Source of the DNA: JABSQH01 sp965230015
Lineage (GTDB): Bacteria > Actinomycetota > Acidimicrobiia > Acidimicrobiales > Ilumatobacteraceae
Assembly: GCA_965230015.1 (NCBI GenBank)
Contig: CBDDKF010000014.1
Location: forward strand, 124,001-188,000
Reading direction: 5' to 3'
DNA length: 64,000 nucleotides
Below are positions 19,717 through 29,479 of the stretch, one piece after another. Under the pieces are notes generated by a model. The model made no database searches and was not told where the DNA came from. It saw nothing but the letters and a program-made list of their open reading frames with translations. How positions within the stretch are numbered: the first letter of the stretch is position 1; every line of letters begins with the position of its first letter. Made by a program: the position numbers and the translations under genes.

Positions 19717-20295
19717 ATGTCACTGCGCGTCGTGATCGCCGAGGACGAGGCCATCATCAGGATGGACCTACGCGAAACCCTCGAGGAAGAGGGCTACGAC
19801 GTCGTCGGCGAGACCGGGCGTGGCGACGAGGTGGTCGAGCTGGTGCGGACACTGCAGCCGGATCTGGCGATTCTCGACATCAAGATGCCCGGCGCCGATG
19901 GGTTGGAGGCGGCGCGGGTGATCAACGCCGAGAAGATCTGCGGTGTCCTCATGCTCACTGCCTTCAGCCAACGAGAGGTGGTCGAGCAGGCGCGCGACGC
20001 CGGTGCACTGGCGTTTCTCATCAAACCGTTCCAGAAGAGCGATCTGATCCCCGCGATCGAGGTGGCGATGGGCCGGTTCCGCGAGCTGCGCTCGCTCACC
20101 GGTGAGATCGACGCGCTCGGCGATCAACTCGAGTCGCGCAAGCTGGTCGACCGGGCCAAGGGAGTGCTGATGGACCAGGCCGGCATGTCCGAGCAGGACG
20201 CATTCGGTTTCATTCAACGCACGGCGATGAGCGGTCGACAGCGGATGCGCGACGTCGCCGAGCAGGTCATCGACGGCACCCTCCGTCCAGAGTGA
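19717..20295 (+). CDS. pdtaR: ANTAR-domain response regulator (PdtaR type)
   Basis: 192 residues. The N-terminal receiver domain has Asp10/Glu11, the phospho-acceptor Asp54 in LAILDIKMPGADG, and Lys103 in AFLIKPF. The C-terminal ANTAR domain (about residues 125-185) contains KLVDRAKGVLMDQAGMSEQDAF, the helix that binds paired-loop RNA antiterminators. It acts by preventing premature termination of target mRNAs. It is homologous in layout to Rv1626 of mycobacteria, usually paired with the histidine kinase PdtaS, which is not in this window. It lies directly upstream of polA, as in mycobacteria. Confidence 0.9.
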   Translation: MSLRVVIAEDEAIIRMDLRETLEEEGYDVVGETGRGDEVVELVRTLQPDLAILDIKMPGADGLEAARVINAEKICGVLMLTAFSQREVVEQARDAGALAFLIKPFQKSDLIPAIEVAMGRFRELRSLTGEIDALGDQLESRKLVDRAKGVLMDQAGMSEQDAFGFIQRTAMSGRQRMRDVAEQVIDGTLRPE

Positions 20296-20302
20296 GGCGG
20301 CG

Positions 20303-22993
20303 ATGAGCACGATCCTCGTCGTCGACGGCAACTCGCTCACGTATCGAGCCTTCTTCGCCCTCCCGACCGACATGGCCACCGCCAGTGGTCAGGTGACCAA
20401 CGCGGTGTTCGGATTCACATCGATGCTGGTCAACGTGTTGAAGGACCACGCGCCCGACGGCGTCGTGGTGGCCTTCGATCGGCCGGAGCCGACCTTCCGC
20501 CACGAGCGCGACCCCGAGTACAAGGCCCAACGCGAGGCGGCGCCCGACATCCTCCGCCAGCAGATGGGACTGGTGCGTGAGGTGCTCGATGCGATCGGCA
20601 TCGCCACCATCGACCGCGCGGGGTGGGAGGCCGACGACGTGATCGCCACGATCGTCGATGCGCTCGTCGACCGTGGCGACGACGTGATCATCGTCACCGG
20701 AGATCGCGACAGCTACCAGTTGGTGTCCGACCCCGCCGTGAAGGTGCTGTACAACAAGCGCGGCGTCAGCGACTACGTGCTCTACGACGAGGCGGGGATC
20801 GAGGAGCGCACCGGTGTCCGCCCCGACCGCTACGTGCAATACGCCGCGTTGCGCGGCGACAACAGCGACAACCTGCCCGGCGTACCGGGCGTGGGGGAGA
20901 AGACGGCAGCCAAGCTGATCAACAAATACGACGGACTCGACGGGATCTTCGCGGCGGTCGACGAACAGACCCCGAAGCTCCGCCAGTCGCTCGCCGAGAA
21001 CGAGGAACGCGTCCGGCTCAACCTCGAGTTGATGATGCTGCGCCGCGACGCGCCGCTCGACGATCTGGATCTCGATCAGCTCGGCGTGCAGCCGAATGCC
21101 GACGAGTTGAAGCGGTTGTTCGAGTTTCTCGAGTTCCGCACCCTCGGCGACCGGCTCAGCGACGCGCTGCGGGCGATCGGCTCCGATGTCGACGTCGGGG
21201 GAGGGGACGCCCGCGAAGAGCTCGTCGCCGAGGTCGAGACCTACGACGATCCCGACACCGCAGCGTCGCTGCTGTTCTCGGCGCCGACCCTCGACGTGGG
21301 CGCCGCCTGGGAGGGCGAGCCCGGCCGCTCCCGGCTCACGGGAATCGCCGCGGTGATCGACGCCGACTCGGCTGCGGTGGCCTGGTTGCCGGCCGCAATG
21401 CTCGAGGCCACCGCGGTGCGGACCGCGCTCGTGGAGCACCGAGCCATCAGGGCACACAACGCCAAGGCGCTGATGCGATCACTGCTCGACCTCGACGGGC
21501 CGGGCGACGACGCACTCGAACTCGATGGGCTCACGCTGGACACAGCGATTGCCGCTTACCTCATCGACCCCGCCGAAGCGCGCTACTCACTGCCAGACCT
21601 CGTCGAGGTCTACACACGCTTCGCCCGCCCTGGCGACGAGGCGGTCGCCGAGGGGCAGCTCGACCTCGACGGTGGACAACACACCGACGCCGAACAGGCC
21701 AGCCTCGACGCACTCGCCGTCCATCACCTGGTCGGCCCGATTCGCGCCAGCCTCGAGGCGCAGGGCATGGAGCAGCTCTACGACACGGTGGAGAACCCGC
21801 TGGTTGTCGTGTTGGCCAAGATGGAGCACGTTGGCGTCGGTGTCGACGCCGACGAACTGCGGCAACTCAACGAGCGCCTCGGATCCGAAGCGACTGCGCT
21901 GGCCGCCGAACTCCGCGAAGTCGCCGGCCGTGACGACCTCAACACGAACTCGCCGAAGCAGCTGCGCGAGGTGTTGTTCGACGAGCGTGGGCTCACCCCG
22001 GTGAAGAAGACCAAGACCGGCCCGTCGACCGACGCGGCGTCGCTCGAGCGGCTGCGCGACCAGTGGCCCGAATTCCTCGACCCGCTGATGCGCTACCGCG
22101 AGGTCGAGAAGCTGCGCAGCACGTACGGCGAGGGGCTGCTCGGCGAAGTCGCCACCGACGGCAGGATCCACGCCACGTTCAACCAGACCGTCGCCCGCAC
22201 GGGACGGCTGTCGTCGGACCAGCCCAACCTGCACAACATCCCGGTGCGGACCGACGAAGGACGCCAGTTCCGACGCGCCTTCGTGCCGGCCGACGGCACG
22301 TCGTTGCTCGTCGCCGACTACAACCAGATCGAGCTGCGGTGTATCGCCCACCTGGCGGCCGACCCGGGGTTGATCGACGCGTTCACGGGTGGGCGCGATA
22401 TTCACAACGCCACCGCGGCGCGCGTGTTCGATGTCGCGCCTGCCGACGTCACCATCGAGCAGCGTTCGAAGGCGAAGATGGTGTCGTACGGGCTGGCCTA
22501 CGGCATGGAGGCCTACGGCCTCGGGCAGCGGTTGAACATCCCCACCGAGGAGGCGGCGGTCATTCTCGACGCCTACTTCGAGGCGTTCCCGAACGTGAAG
22601 GCGTACATGGACAACACGGTGGCCGAAGCGCGCGAGCGGGGCTACACCGAGACGCTGTTCGGTCGGCGTCGACCGATCCCCGAGCTGATGAACTCGAACT
22701 TCCGAGTGCGTCAGGCCGGTGAACGCCAGGCGATGAACGCAGGGATTCAGGGGCTCGCCGCCGACATCTTCAAGGTCGCGTTGGTGCGCATCGACGAAGC
22801 ACTGGTCGATGGTGGCTACGAGAGCCGCCTCGTATTGCAGGTGCACGACGAAGTGATCCTCGAGGTTCCCGACGCCGAACGAGATGCGGTGGGGAGCCTG
22901 GTGGTGGAGTTGATGCGCAATGCGGCCGAGCTCGACGTGCCCCTCGAGGTGAACGCCGCCTGGGGGTCGAGTTGGGCCGAGGCCAAGGGCTAG
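20303..22993 (+). CDS. polA: DNA polymerase I
   Basis: 896 residues. Residues 1-290 are the 5' nuclease: VVDGNSLTYRAFFALP, then DRDSYQLV and GVPGVGEKTAAKLI. Residues about 300-490 match the 3'-5' exonuclease fold but the acidic catalytic residues of motif Exo I are missing (the region reads LTGIAAVIDADSAAVAWLP), so proofreading is probably absent, as in many actinobacterial Pol I. Residues 500-896 are the polymerase: motif A DYNQIELR, finger helix RSKAKMVSYGLAYGM, motif C VHDEVILEV. It fills gaps in repair and Okazaki fragment processing. The start codon is 7 bp after pdtaR. Confidence 0.96.
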   Translation: MSTILVVDGNSLTYRAFFALPTDMATASGQVTNAVFGFTSMLVNVLKDHAPDGVVVAFDRPEPTFRHERDPEYKAQREAAPDILRQQMGLVREVLDAIGIATIDRAGWEADDVIATIVDALVDRGDDVIIVTGDRDSYQLVSDPAVKVLYNKRGVSDYVLYDEAGIEERTGVRPDRYVQYAALRGDNSDNLPGVPGVGEKTAAKLINKYDGLDGIFAAVDEQTPKLRQSLAENEERVRLNLELMMLRRDAPLDDLDLDQLGVQPNADELKRLFEFLEFRTLGDRLSDALRAIGSDVDVGGGDAREELVAEVETYDDPDTAASLLFSAPTLDVGAAWEGEPGRSRLTGIAAVIDADSAAVAWLPAAMLEATAVRTALVEHRAIRAHNAKALMRSLLDLDGPGDDALELDGLTLDTAIAAYLIDPAEARYSLPDLVEVYTRFARPGDEAVAEGQLDLDGGQHTDAEQASLDALAVHHLVGPIRASLEAQGMEQLYDTVENPLVVVLAKMEHVGVGVDADELRQLNERLGSEATALAAELREVAGRDDLNTNSPKQLREVLFDERGLTPVKKTKTGPSTDAASLERLRDQWPEFLDPLMRYREVEKLRSTYGEGLLGEVATDGRIHATFNQTVARTGRLSSDQPNLHNIPVRTDEGRQFRRAFVPADGTSLLVADYNQIELRCIAHLAADPGLIDAFTGGRDIHNATAARVFDVAPADVTIEQRSKAKMVSYGLAYGMEAYGLGQRLNIPTEEAAVILDAYFEAFPNVKAYMDNTVAEARERGYTETLFGRRRPIPELMNSNFRVRQAGERQAMNAGIQGLAADIFKVALVRIDEALVDGGYESRLVLQVHDEVILEVPDAERDAVGSLVVELMRNAAELDVPLEVNAAWGSSWAEAKG

Positions 22994-23016
22994 CCGCGCA
23001 GGACGACGACGCAGCC

Positions 23017-23763
23017 ATGACCGATGAGCACGAGCACTGGTTCGAGCCGCTGGCCACCCATCTCGGTCGGAGCTACCTGCGGTACTCGTTCACCAAGGGA
23101 ACCGCCGCCGAGGTCGACACGATCGTCGACCTCCTCGATCTACAGCCGGGGATGCGGGTCCTCGACGTGGGGTGCGGCCCCGGGCGTCACGCCCACGAGC
23201 TCGCCAGGCGAGGCATCGACGTGCACGGCATCGACATCAGCGCGCGGTTCATCGACCTCGCCCGCGACGGCGTCGACCCCGATGCTCCTGGGCGCGCCAG
23301 CTTCGAGCGGCTCGATGCCCGACACCTGCTCGATGCGGTCCGCTTCTACGGCGAGTTCGACGCGGCGATCTGCTTGTGCCAGGGCGCGTTCGGGCTGATG
23401 ACGGTCGATGGCCATGACGAGCTGGTGCTCGCCGGTATCGCCCGCGCGCTGCGACCCGGTGGACGACTGGCGTTGAGCGCGTTCAATGCGTACTTCTCGG
23501 TGAAGTACCACGACGACGCCGAGTTCGATGCCGACGCGGGGATCAGCACTGAGCGCACCGAGCTACGCGACGACGACGGCGATGTGCTCGAGGCCGACCT
23601 GTGGACGGCCTGCTACACGCCGCGCGAGTTGCGTTTGCTGGCACGTCAAGTCGGTCTCGATGTCGACCGCGTGGCGAGCGCGGAACAGGGCACGTATGCG
23701 CCGTCGACGCCGAGCACCGAAACACCTGAGTTTTTGCTCGTCGCGACCCGCAACCAGCGCTGA
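23017..23763 (+). CDS. Class I SAM-dependent methyltransferase
   Basis: A 248-residue Rossmann-fold methyltransferase. Motif I is VLDVGCGPGRHAHELARRG, and the acidic residue of the next strand appears in VHGIDISARFID. Motif post-I and a late LRPGGRLALSAFNAY follow. The substrate is unknown; a small molecule or lipid is likely from the fold type. The ATG at 23017 leaves a short N-terminus (MTDEHEHWFEPLATHLG). It begins 23 bp after polA. Confidence 0.85.
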   Translation: MTDEHEHWFEPLATHLGRSYLRYSFTKGTAAEVDTIVDLLDLQPGMRVLDVGCGPGRHAHELARRGIDVHGIDISARFIDLARDGVDPDAPGRASFERLDARHLLDAVRFYGEFDAAICLCQGAFGLMTVDGHDELVLAGIARALRPGGRLALSAFNAYFSVKYHDDAEFDADAGISTERTELRDDDGDVLEADLWTACYTPRELRLLARQVGLDVDRVASAEQGTYAPSTPSTETPEFLLVATRNQR

Positions 23764-23863
23764 TACCATTGTTCGCTGCGCGATCGCAGATCGTGCGCGC
23801 ACTTGTCCATCCCGCTGACCCCGGTCTTCTCCGTTCAGTCCTGTCCGTTTCGAAAGCAGTCCC

Positions 23864-25267
23864 TTGTCCGACACCGCAACTACAACCGATACCAGCGGCG
23901 ACACCGCCGCCGCCCCGCAGATGGGCACCTTCGACGACGAAGGTAACTACACCCCCCGCGAGGTCGTCTCCGACGATCTCGGCATGTCGTTCGCCGACGC
24001 GATCGACGGCACGATGGTCACCGTCGAAGACGGCGAAATGGTCAATGGCACCGTCGTCAAGATCGACAAGGACGAAGTACTGCTCGACATCGGGTACAAG
24101 TCAGAGGGCGTCATTCCGGCGCGCGAGCTGAGTATCCGCAACGACGTCGATCCGGCCGAGGTGGTATCGCTCGGCGATCAGGTCGAAGCGCTGGTGCTCA
24201 CCAAAGAAGACAAAGAGGGTCGCCTGGTCCTGTCGAAGAAGCGCGCCCAGTACGAGCGCGCGTGGGGCGACATCGAGGCCAAGAAGGAAGCCGACGAAGT
24301 CGTCAGCGGCCCGGTGATCGAGGTCGTCAAGGGCGGTCTGATCGTCGACATCGGCCTGCGCGGGTTCCTGCCAGCGTCGCTCGTCGAGCTGCGCCGTGTC
24401 CGCGATCTTCAGCCGTACATCGGCCAGACCGTGCACGCCAAGATCATCGAGCTCGACAAGAACCGCAACAACGTGGTGCTGTCGCGTCGGGCCTACCTGG
24501 AAGAGAACCAACGCGAGACCCGCGACCAGTTCCTCAACAACTTGAAGGTTGGCGAGGTTCGCGAGGGCACGGTCAGCTCGGTCGTCAGCTTCGGCGCATT
24601 CGTCGACTTGGGCGGCATGGACGGCCTGATCCACGTCAGCGAGCTGTCGTGGAAGCACGTCGACCACCCCGGTTCGGTTGTCGCCGTGGGCGATCCTGTC
24701 AAGGTGCAGGTGCTCGACGTCGACTTCAGCCGCGAGCGCATCAGCCTGTCGCTCAAGGCCACCCAGCAGGATCCGTGGCAGGAGTTCGCCGAAGGCCACC
24801 AGGTCGGACAGCTGGTGTACGGCCGAGTCACCAAGCTCGTGCAATTCGGTGCATTCGTCCAGGTCGGCGACGGAATCGAGGGCCTCGTCCACATCTCGGA
24901 GATGTCGGCGCACCACGTCGACTCGCCCGAGCAGGTCGTGACCCCCGGCGAAGAGCTGTGGGTGAAGATCATCGACCTCGATCTCGCCCGTCGCCGTATC
25001 AGCCTGTCGATCAAGCAGGCCGCCGAGGGTGGCGAGCTCGCCGCCGAGTACCGCGACCACTTCGAGATCGACGAAGCCGGCAACTACGTGCAGGGCGAGG
25101 CGTCGGCGGAAGCCGAAGCGGCCTGGTCCGAGTACTACGAGTCCGAAGGCGGCGACCCAGCAGCGGTCGTGGAAGCCGCTCCAGCGGAGCCCGCGGTCGA
25201 GGCTGAGCCGACGGCGGCCGTCGACGAGGCGCCTGTCGCCGATCCCGACACCGATACCACCGCCTGA
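23864..25267 (+). CDS. rpsA: 30S ribosomal protein S1
   Basis: 467 residues with four S1 RNA-binding domains at about residues 55-125, 140-210, 225-295 and 312-382. Typical cores are GTVVKIDKDEVLLDIGYKSEG, FGAFVDLGGMDGLIHVSELS and FGAFVQVGDGIEGLVHISEMS. It helps mRNA bind the small ribosomal subunit. Actinobacterial S1 proteins commonly have four domains, unlike the six of E. coli. The start is TTG at 23864, with AAAGCAG upstream, fixed by the conserved N-terminus that follows. The acidic tail (about residues 410-467) is low complexity. It precedes coaE by 21 bp, an arrangement common in actinobacteria. Confidence 0.95.
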   Translation: MSDTATTTDTSGDTAAAPQMGTFDDEGNYTPREVVSDDLGMSFADAIDGTMVTVEDGEMVNGTVVKIDKDEVLLDIGYKSEGVIPARELSIRNDVDPAEVVSLGDQVEALVLTKEDKEGRLVLSKKRAQYERAWGDIEAKKEADEVVSGPVIEVVKGGLIVDIGLRGFLPASLVELRRVRDLQPYIGQTVHAKIIELDKNRNNVVLSRRAYLEENQRETRDQFLNNLKVGEVREGTVSSVVSFGAFVDLGGMDGLIHVSELSWKHVDHPGSVVAVGDPVKVQVLDVDFSRERISLSLKATQQDPWQEFAEGHQVGQLVYGRVTKLVQFGAFVQVGDGIEGLVHISEMSAHHVDSPEQVVTPGEELWVKIIDLDLARRRISLSIKQAAEGGELAAEYRDHFEIDEAGNYVQGEASAEAEAAWSEYYESEGGDPAAVVEAAPAEPAVEAEPTAAVDEAPVADPDTDTTA

Positions 25268-25288
25268 GCTGAACACCGAGTCGCCGAG

Positions 25289-25879
25289 GTGATCGTCGTC
25301 GGCCTCACGGGAGGCATCGGCGCGGGCAAGTCGACGGTGTCGACGATGCTCGCGACGCGCGGGGCGGTGATCGTCGACGCCGACCAGATCGCCCGCGACC
25401 TGCAGGGCCCCGGGAGCCCGGTTCTCGACAAGATGGCCGAGCGGTTCGGCGCGCACATCATCCGCGACGACGGCTCGCTCGATCGCGGCGCGGTGGCCGA
25501 GATCGTGTTCAACGACAAGGCCGCGCTCGACGACCTCAACGGCATCGTCCACCCGGCGATGCAGGCCGAGATCACCGCGCAGATCGAGGCGCACCGCGAC
25601 ACCGATCGCGTCGTCGTGCTGGACTTTCCGCTTCTGGCCGAGAACCCGCGCAAGGGCTTGGCTGCCACGATCGTTGTCGACATCCCGGTGGATGTCGCGG
25701 TTGAGCGGCTGGTCGAACAACGGGGGATGGACGCCGACGACGCCCGCGCCCGGATCTCCAGTCAGATCAGCCGCGACGAGCGGTTGGCCCAGGCCACCCA
25801 TGTGCTCGACAACAGTGGCGATCGCGACGCGCTCGAAGCCCAGGTCGACGAACTCTGGTCCGAGCTCACCGCTCGGTAA
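25289..25879 (+). CDS. coaE: Dephospho-CoA kinase
   Basis: 196 residues with an N-terminal P-loop, GLTGGIGAGKSTV. The segment IVDADQIARDLQGPG carries the catalytic/substrate Asp, and DFPLLAENP the lid region. It phosphorylates dephospho-CoA, the last step of CoA synthesis. The GTG start at 25289 is set by the P-loop being within the first 15 residues. It overlaps the 3' end of the convergent membrane-protein gene by 14 bases. Confidence 0.95.
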   Translation: MIVVGLTGGIGAGKSTVSTMLATRGAVIVDADQIARDLQGPGSPVLDKMAERFGAHIIRDDGSLDRGAVAEIVFNDKAALDDLNGIVHPAMQAEITAQIEAHRDTDRVVVLDFPLLAENPRKGLAATIVVDIPVDVAVERLVEQRGMDADDARARISSQISRDERLAQATHVLDNSGDRDALEAQVDELWSELTAR

Positions 25880-26972
25880 CGACGGCTCGTTGCATGCGCC
25901 GTTGCGCCCGCCCGGGCACGACGGCGATGCGATACACGGCCCACCCGAACGCGATCGCGCCGACGGCCACCTGGAGCCCGACGAGCGTCCAGAACATCGC
26001 GCCGAGAGCCGTCTCTTCGCCGCGGATCGGCCACATCGCGGCATAGGTCAACGCGGCCGAGATCGGGAGCGCGATCATCGGCGCGACATCGCGCACTGCA
26101 ACGCGACCGGCGTACGCGTCGAGCACCGTCGGCGTGTCGCGATCGACCACATGCCGGTCGGCACGCAACAGCCACCACAACATCGTGGCGAGCACACCGA
26201 ACTTCAGCGGCGCCCAGGGCACCGCGGGGAGCACCATCACCGCGCCCAACAGGGCGAGCACCACCCCGAGCCCGATGATCGACCGCTTGGAGGGGCGCCA
26301 CCCGGCAGCCGGCCAGAGCCAGCCGAGCAGCAGATGACCGACAACGAGGAGTACGCCGACCCATCCCGCATACACCGCGAACTCGCCGGGTTCGAGCACG
26401 GCGGCGGAACCGCCATCGGCGGCGGCTTCGGCCGCAGTCGTCCGATCGATGACGCCGCTCGACAACGCCCACACACCCCACACCGTGCCCATCGCCCAAC
26501 ATGCTCCGCCCAGCGCACGGCGACGGCCGTCCAGCGCCCATCGACGGAGCAAGAGGAACAGGAACCCGAACGCCAACATCCCGTGTACGCCGACGAACAT
26601 GAAGAACAGCACCGGAAGCGGCCCGTCTTCGTAGGTCACCGGCGTGATCACCCCTTCGATCACGAGGGCGTACACCGCGGCCGCGATCACGATGTGGCCG
26701 CGATGCCGGGCTGGCGCCAGCGCCATGGCGAATAGTGCCGCGGCCACTCCGGTTGCGTAGAAGGCCGTCAGGATCGACATCGACTCGGCGTCGATGCCCG
26801 CCCAGTACCAGTACATCCGCTCGGAACCGAGCGCACCGATCATCGCCACCACGGCGACCCAGGCGGCGGTCGTGAGGGGTGTCCCGAGGGCTCGCCACCA
26901 CCGATGTTCGGGGGCCGCACGCGTGCGAAGGCTCGGCGGTGGCAATGGTGGGCGGAGGTCGTGTTCGCTCAT
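25866..26972 (-). CDS. Multi-pass membrane protein, unknown
   Basis: 368 residues from the ATG at 26972. About ten hydrophobic segments alternate with short charged loops (TTAAWVAVVAMIGALG; ILTAFYATGVAAALFAMAL; FFMFVGVHGMLAFGFLFLLL). It has a basic cytosolic C-terminus. No transport or catalytic motif is apparent. The gene is divergent from the histidine kinase with 158 bp between, and convergent with coaE. Long ORFs upstream in the same frame are G+C artefacts. Confidence 0.7.
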   Translation of the reverse strand: MSEHDLRPPLPPPSLRTRAAPEHRWWRALGTPLTTAAWVAVVAMIGALGSERMYWYWAGIDAESMSILTAFYATGVAAALFAMALAPARHRGHIVIAAAVYALVIEGVITPVTYEDGPLPVLFFMFVGVHGMLAFGFLFLLLRRWALDGRRRALGGACWAMGTVWGVWALSSGVIDRTTAAEAAADGGSAAVLEPGEFAVYAGWVGVLLVVGHLLLGWLWPAAGWRPSKRSIIGLGVVLALLGAVMVLPAVPWAPLKFGVLATMLWWLLRADRHVVDRDTPTVLDAYAGRVAVRDVAPMIALPISAALTYAAMWPIRGEETALGAMFWTLVGLQVAVGAIAFGWAVYRIAVVPGRAQRRMQRAVVTER

Positions 26973-27130
26973 GACGGCATCGTGACGAGCAGGGTGATCG
27001 GTGTGCATCGGACCGCAGGACCGTTGTGCGGGGGTGGCTCGATCGTTGGGTGGAGCGCCGAATCGATCGAACGGTCGAGGCGCGCGTCGTCGGGCGTTCC
27101 GTATCGTGGATGCGATGACCTGGGGGTTCG

Positions 27131-28225
27131 ATGTCCCGGCTGCGTGAGGGCGCGCTGCTCGCTGCTGCCGCCGTCGTTGCGCTCGCCGACGTGCCCGAAG
27201 GGGTCGAGCCATGGCAGCCCTGGGCTGCGTGCGCCGCCGGTGTTGCTGTCGTCTCGCTCGCGTTCCGGCGTCGGTCGCAGCCGTGGGGAGCCACCGCCAG
27301 TTTGGCGGCGATCGTGCTCGTCGCGGTTGGGGCGCAGCTGGTCGGGGCACCCGGCCAGTTCACCTTGGGACACATCGTCGTGGTGGCGTGGGTGCTGGGT
27401 GCCGCCGCGCGGCGCTGCTCGCCGACGGTCACCCTGATGCTGGCAGGTGGCGCAGTGATCACGTCGATCGTGGCCGGTGCGCTCGCCGCCGACCTGGCGG
27501 TGGGCGACATCGCGCTCATCACACTGATCTGGTCGATCGCGATGGCGGCCGGCTCAGCGTTGCGCTGGCGGCACGAGGCGAATCGCGCCCTGGCCGAGCA
27601 GGTCCGAACCGCTGAACGCGAACGGATCGCCCGCGAGCTGCACGATGTGGTCGCCCACCACGTCTCGGCGATCGCCTTGAGTGCCGAGGGAGGACGCGCG
27701 GCCATGCCAGATCAGGCGGGCGATGACGCCGCTGCGCGGGCGTTCGTGTCGATTCACGAAGCGGCACGCCGAACGCTCGACGAGATGGGTGCACTCGTTG
27801 GCTCGTTGCGCAGCGACGACGTTGCGCCGTTGACGCTCGCGGCGCTCGCCGACTCGATCGAACCAGCGCCTGGGCCAACGGTTGATGTGCGCGTCGCGCC
27901 CGGCCTCGACGAACCTCCGGCGCCAGTACTCAACGCCCTCCACCGAATCGTCCAGGAAGCGGTGACGAACGCACGGCGGCACGCAATCGACGCAACGTGC
28001 ATCGTGGTCGAAGTGCGCCTCGTCGGCGACGAGTATCAGGTCGTCATCACCGATGATGGTCGCGCTTCCAAGAACGCACGGCTGTCGACCACCGGAGGCG
28101 GCAACGGTCTGGTTGGCCTGCGCGAACGAGTCGACCTGCTCGGCGGCGAGCTCCACGCCGGCCCGGACGGCGACGGAGGGTGGCGCCTCGACGCGCGCCT
28201 TCCGCTCGCCCGGAGTCGTCGATGA
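27131..28225 (+). CDS. Sensor histidine kinase, NarL-type
   Basis: 364 residues. The N-terminal half has four or five membrane segments (residues about 8-145) with no large sensor loop. The HisKA_3 dimerisation helix follows, with His171 in ERERIARELHDVVAHHVSAI. The HATPase domain carries the N-box LHRIVQEAVTNARRHA and G-box GGGNGLVGLRERV. It autophosphorylates and transfers to the response regulator encoded next, whose ATG overlaps its TGA. The signal is unknown. Confidence 0.92.
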   Translation: MSRLREGALLAAAAVVALADVPEGVEPWQPWAACAAGVAVVSLAFRRRSQPWGATASLAAIVLVAVGAQLVGAPGQFTLGHIVVVAWVLGAAARRCSPTVTLMLAGGAVITSIVAGALAADLAVGDIALITLIWSIAMAAGSALRWRHEANRALAEQVRTAERERIARELHDVVAHHVSAIALSAEGGRAAMPDQAGDDAAARAFVSIHEAARRTLDEMGALVGSLRSDDVAPLTLAALADSIEPAPGPTVDVRVAPGLDEPPAPVLNALHRIVQEAVTNARRHAIDATCIVVEVRLVGDEYQVVITDDGRASKNARLSTTGGGNGLVGLRERVDLLGGELHAGPDGDGGWRLDARLPLARSRR

Positions 28226-28872
28226 TCCGCGTGCTCGTCGCCGACGACCAAGAGATGGCGCGTTCGGGTCTGCAGCTGATTCTCGCGGCCGACGACGACA
28301 TCGAGGTGGTCGACGCGGTCGCCGACGGTCGTGCGGCGGTGCGTCGTGCGGTCGAGCTGGTGCCATCGGTGTGTCTGCTCGATGTGCGCATGCCCGGCCT
28401 CGATGGCGTGGCCGCCTGCAGGGCGATCACCGATCAGTTGCCCGCAACGAAGGTCGTGATCATCACGACGTTCGAGTCGGACGAGGTCGTCGACGCGTCG
28501 CTCGCTGCCGGCGCATGCGGATTCCTGCTCAAGAGCGCCAGCGGTGCGCTGGTACGCGAGGCCGTACGCGCTGCCGCGTCGGGCGACTCGCTGGTGGCAC
28601 CCGAAGTGACCGCTGAGCTACTCCGCCGGATGAGCGAGTCGTCGCGCGTGTCGGCGCACCGGCCGCCCGAGCCGGTCGACGCGTTGACCCAACGCGAAGA
28701 GGAGGTGTTGGTGAAGGTCGCCGAGGGGCTGACGAACGCCGAGGTGGCGACCGCACTCCACGTGTCGGTCTCGACCGTGAAGACGCACGTCAACTCGTTG
28801 ACGACGAAGCTGGCGGTTCGCAACCGAGTGGAGCTGGCGGCGTTCGCGTTCCGCAGCGGTCGCGTGGAGTAG
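28222..28872 (+). CDS. LuxR/NarL-family response regulator
   Basis: 216 residues. The receiver domain has Asp8/Asp9 and phospho-acceptor Asp54 in CLLDVRMPGLDG. The C-terminal LuxR helix-turn-helix spans about residues 150-210 (LTQREEEVLVKVAEGLTNAEV then TVKTHVNSLTTKL). The cognate kinase overlaps it by ATGA. Targets are unknown. It is convergent with the gamma-glutamylcyclotransferase-like gene, 7 bp apart. Confidence 0.93.
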   Translation: MIRVLVADDQEMARSGLQLILAADDDIEVVDAVADGRAAVRRAVELVPSVCLLDVRMPGLDGVAACRAITDQLPATKVVIITTFESDEVVDASLAAGACGFLLKSASGALVREAVRAAASGDSLVAPEVTAELLRRMSESSRVSAHRPPEPVDALTQREEEVLVKVAEGLTNAEVATALHVSVSTVKTHVNSLTTKLAVRNRVELAAFAFRSGRVE

Positions 28873-28879
28873 CGAGACG

Positions 28880-29479
28880 CTACGTCCGGCGGGCGCCGGG
28901 AGGAAGGTGCAGCGTGATGTCGGCGATGGGCACGTCGGGAGGCGGTGTAGCGCGCATCATCTCGCCGTGTTCGTCGCCCATTGCCGCGAAGCCCTCGTGG
29001 ACGAGGTCCCAGTAGGTCTGGCGGACCGCCGCGCGCCCGTCGTCGCGGGCGGCCTCGTAGCGGGCGACCGACCCGGGCGAGGGCACGTACAGCACCACCT
29101 CGTGCACGCGTCCGTCCGGCGCCTCGTGGTTCACGGCCGAGGTGACGACGACGCGTTCGTAGTCGCGCTCGCGCCAGTCGAGCGCCGCAAGCTCGTCGGC
29201 GGTGACGGCGAAGACCACGCCGTTGCACACCTCGTCGGCGGCGACCACCCCGAGCGAGATGACGACGCCCTTCTCGACGCGGTTGCCGTTGTGCGTCCAG
29301 TCGCCGCGCAACTGGATCGACCCATAGTTCCAGCGGCGGCCATACCCGTTGAGGTGCGCCGGGAACATGTTGTGCCCGAGTACCGGCTCGCGGTCGATGG
29401 TCCAACCAATCGAGGCGGGCGACACCAACGATCCGTATCCGAAGATCCAGGTGGCCGGCGCATCGTCGCCGGCCGTCAC
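28880..29479 (-). CDS. Gamma-glutamylcyclotransferase-like protein
   Basis: 199 residues from the GTG at 29479, whose GTGA overlaps the stop of the M20 gene. The N-terminus WIFGYGSLVSPASIGWT is the YGSL motif of the GGCT/ChaC/AIG2 fold. The catalytic Glu is probably within DWRERDYERV. The enzyme family turns gamma-glutamyl amides, including gamma-glutamylcysteine or glutathione-like compounds, into 5-oxoproline plus the freed amine. It is the last gene of the operon with the peroxidase, GCS2-like ligase and M20 amidohydrolase, supporting a role in gamma-glutamyl-thiol turnover (inference). Confidence 0.82.
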   Translation of the reverse strand: MTAGDDAPATWIFGYGSLVSPASIGWTIDREPVLGHNMFPAHLNGYGRRWNYGSIQLRGDWTHNGNRVEKGVVISLGVVAADEVCNGVVFAVTADELAALDWRERDYERVVVTSAVNHEAPDGRVHEVVLYVPSPGSVARYEAARDDGRAAVRQTYWDLVHEGFAAMGDEHGEMMRATPPPDVPIADITLHLPPGARRT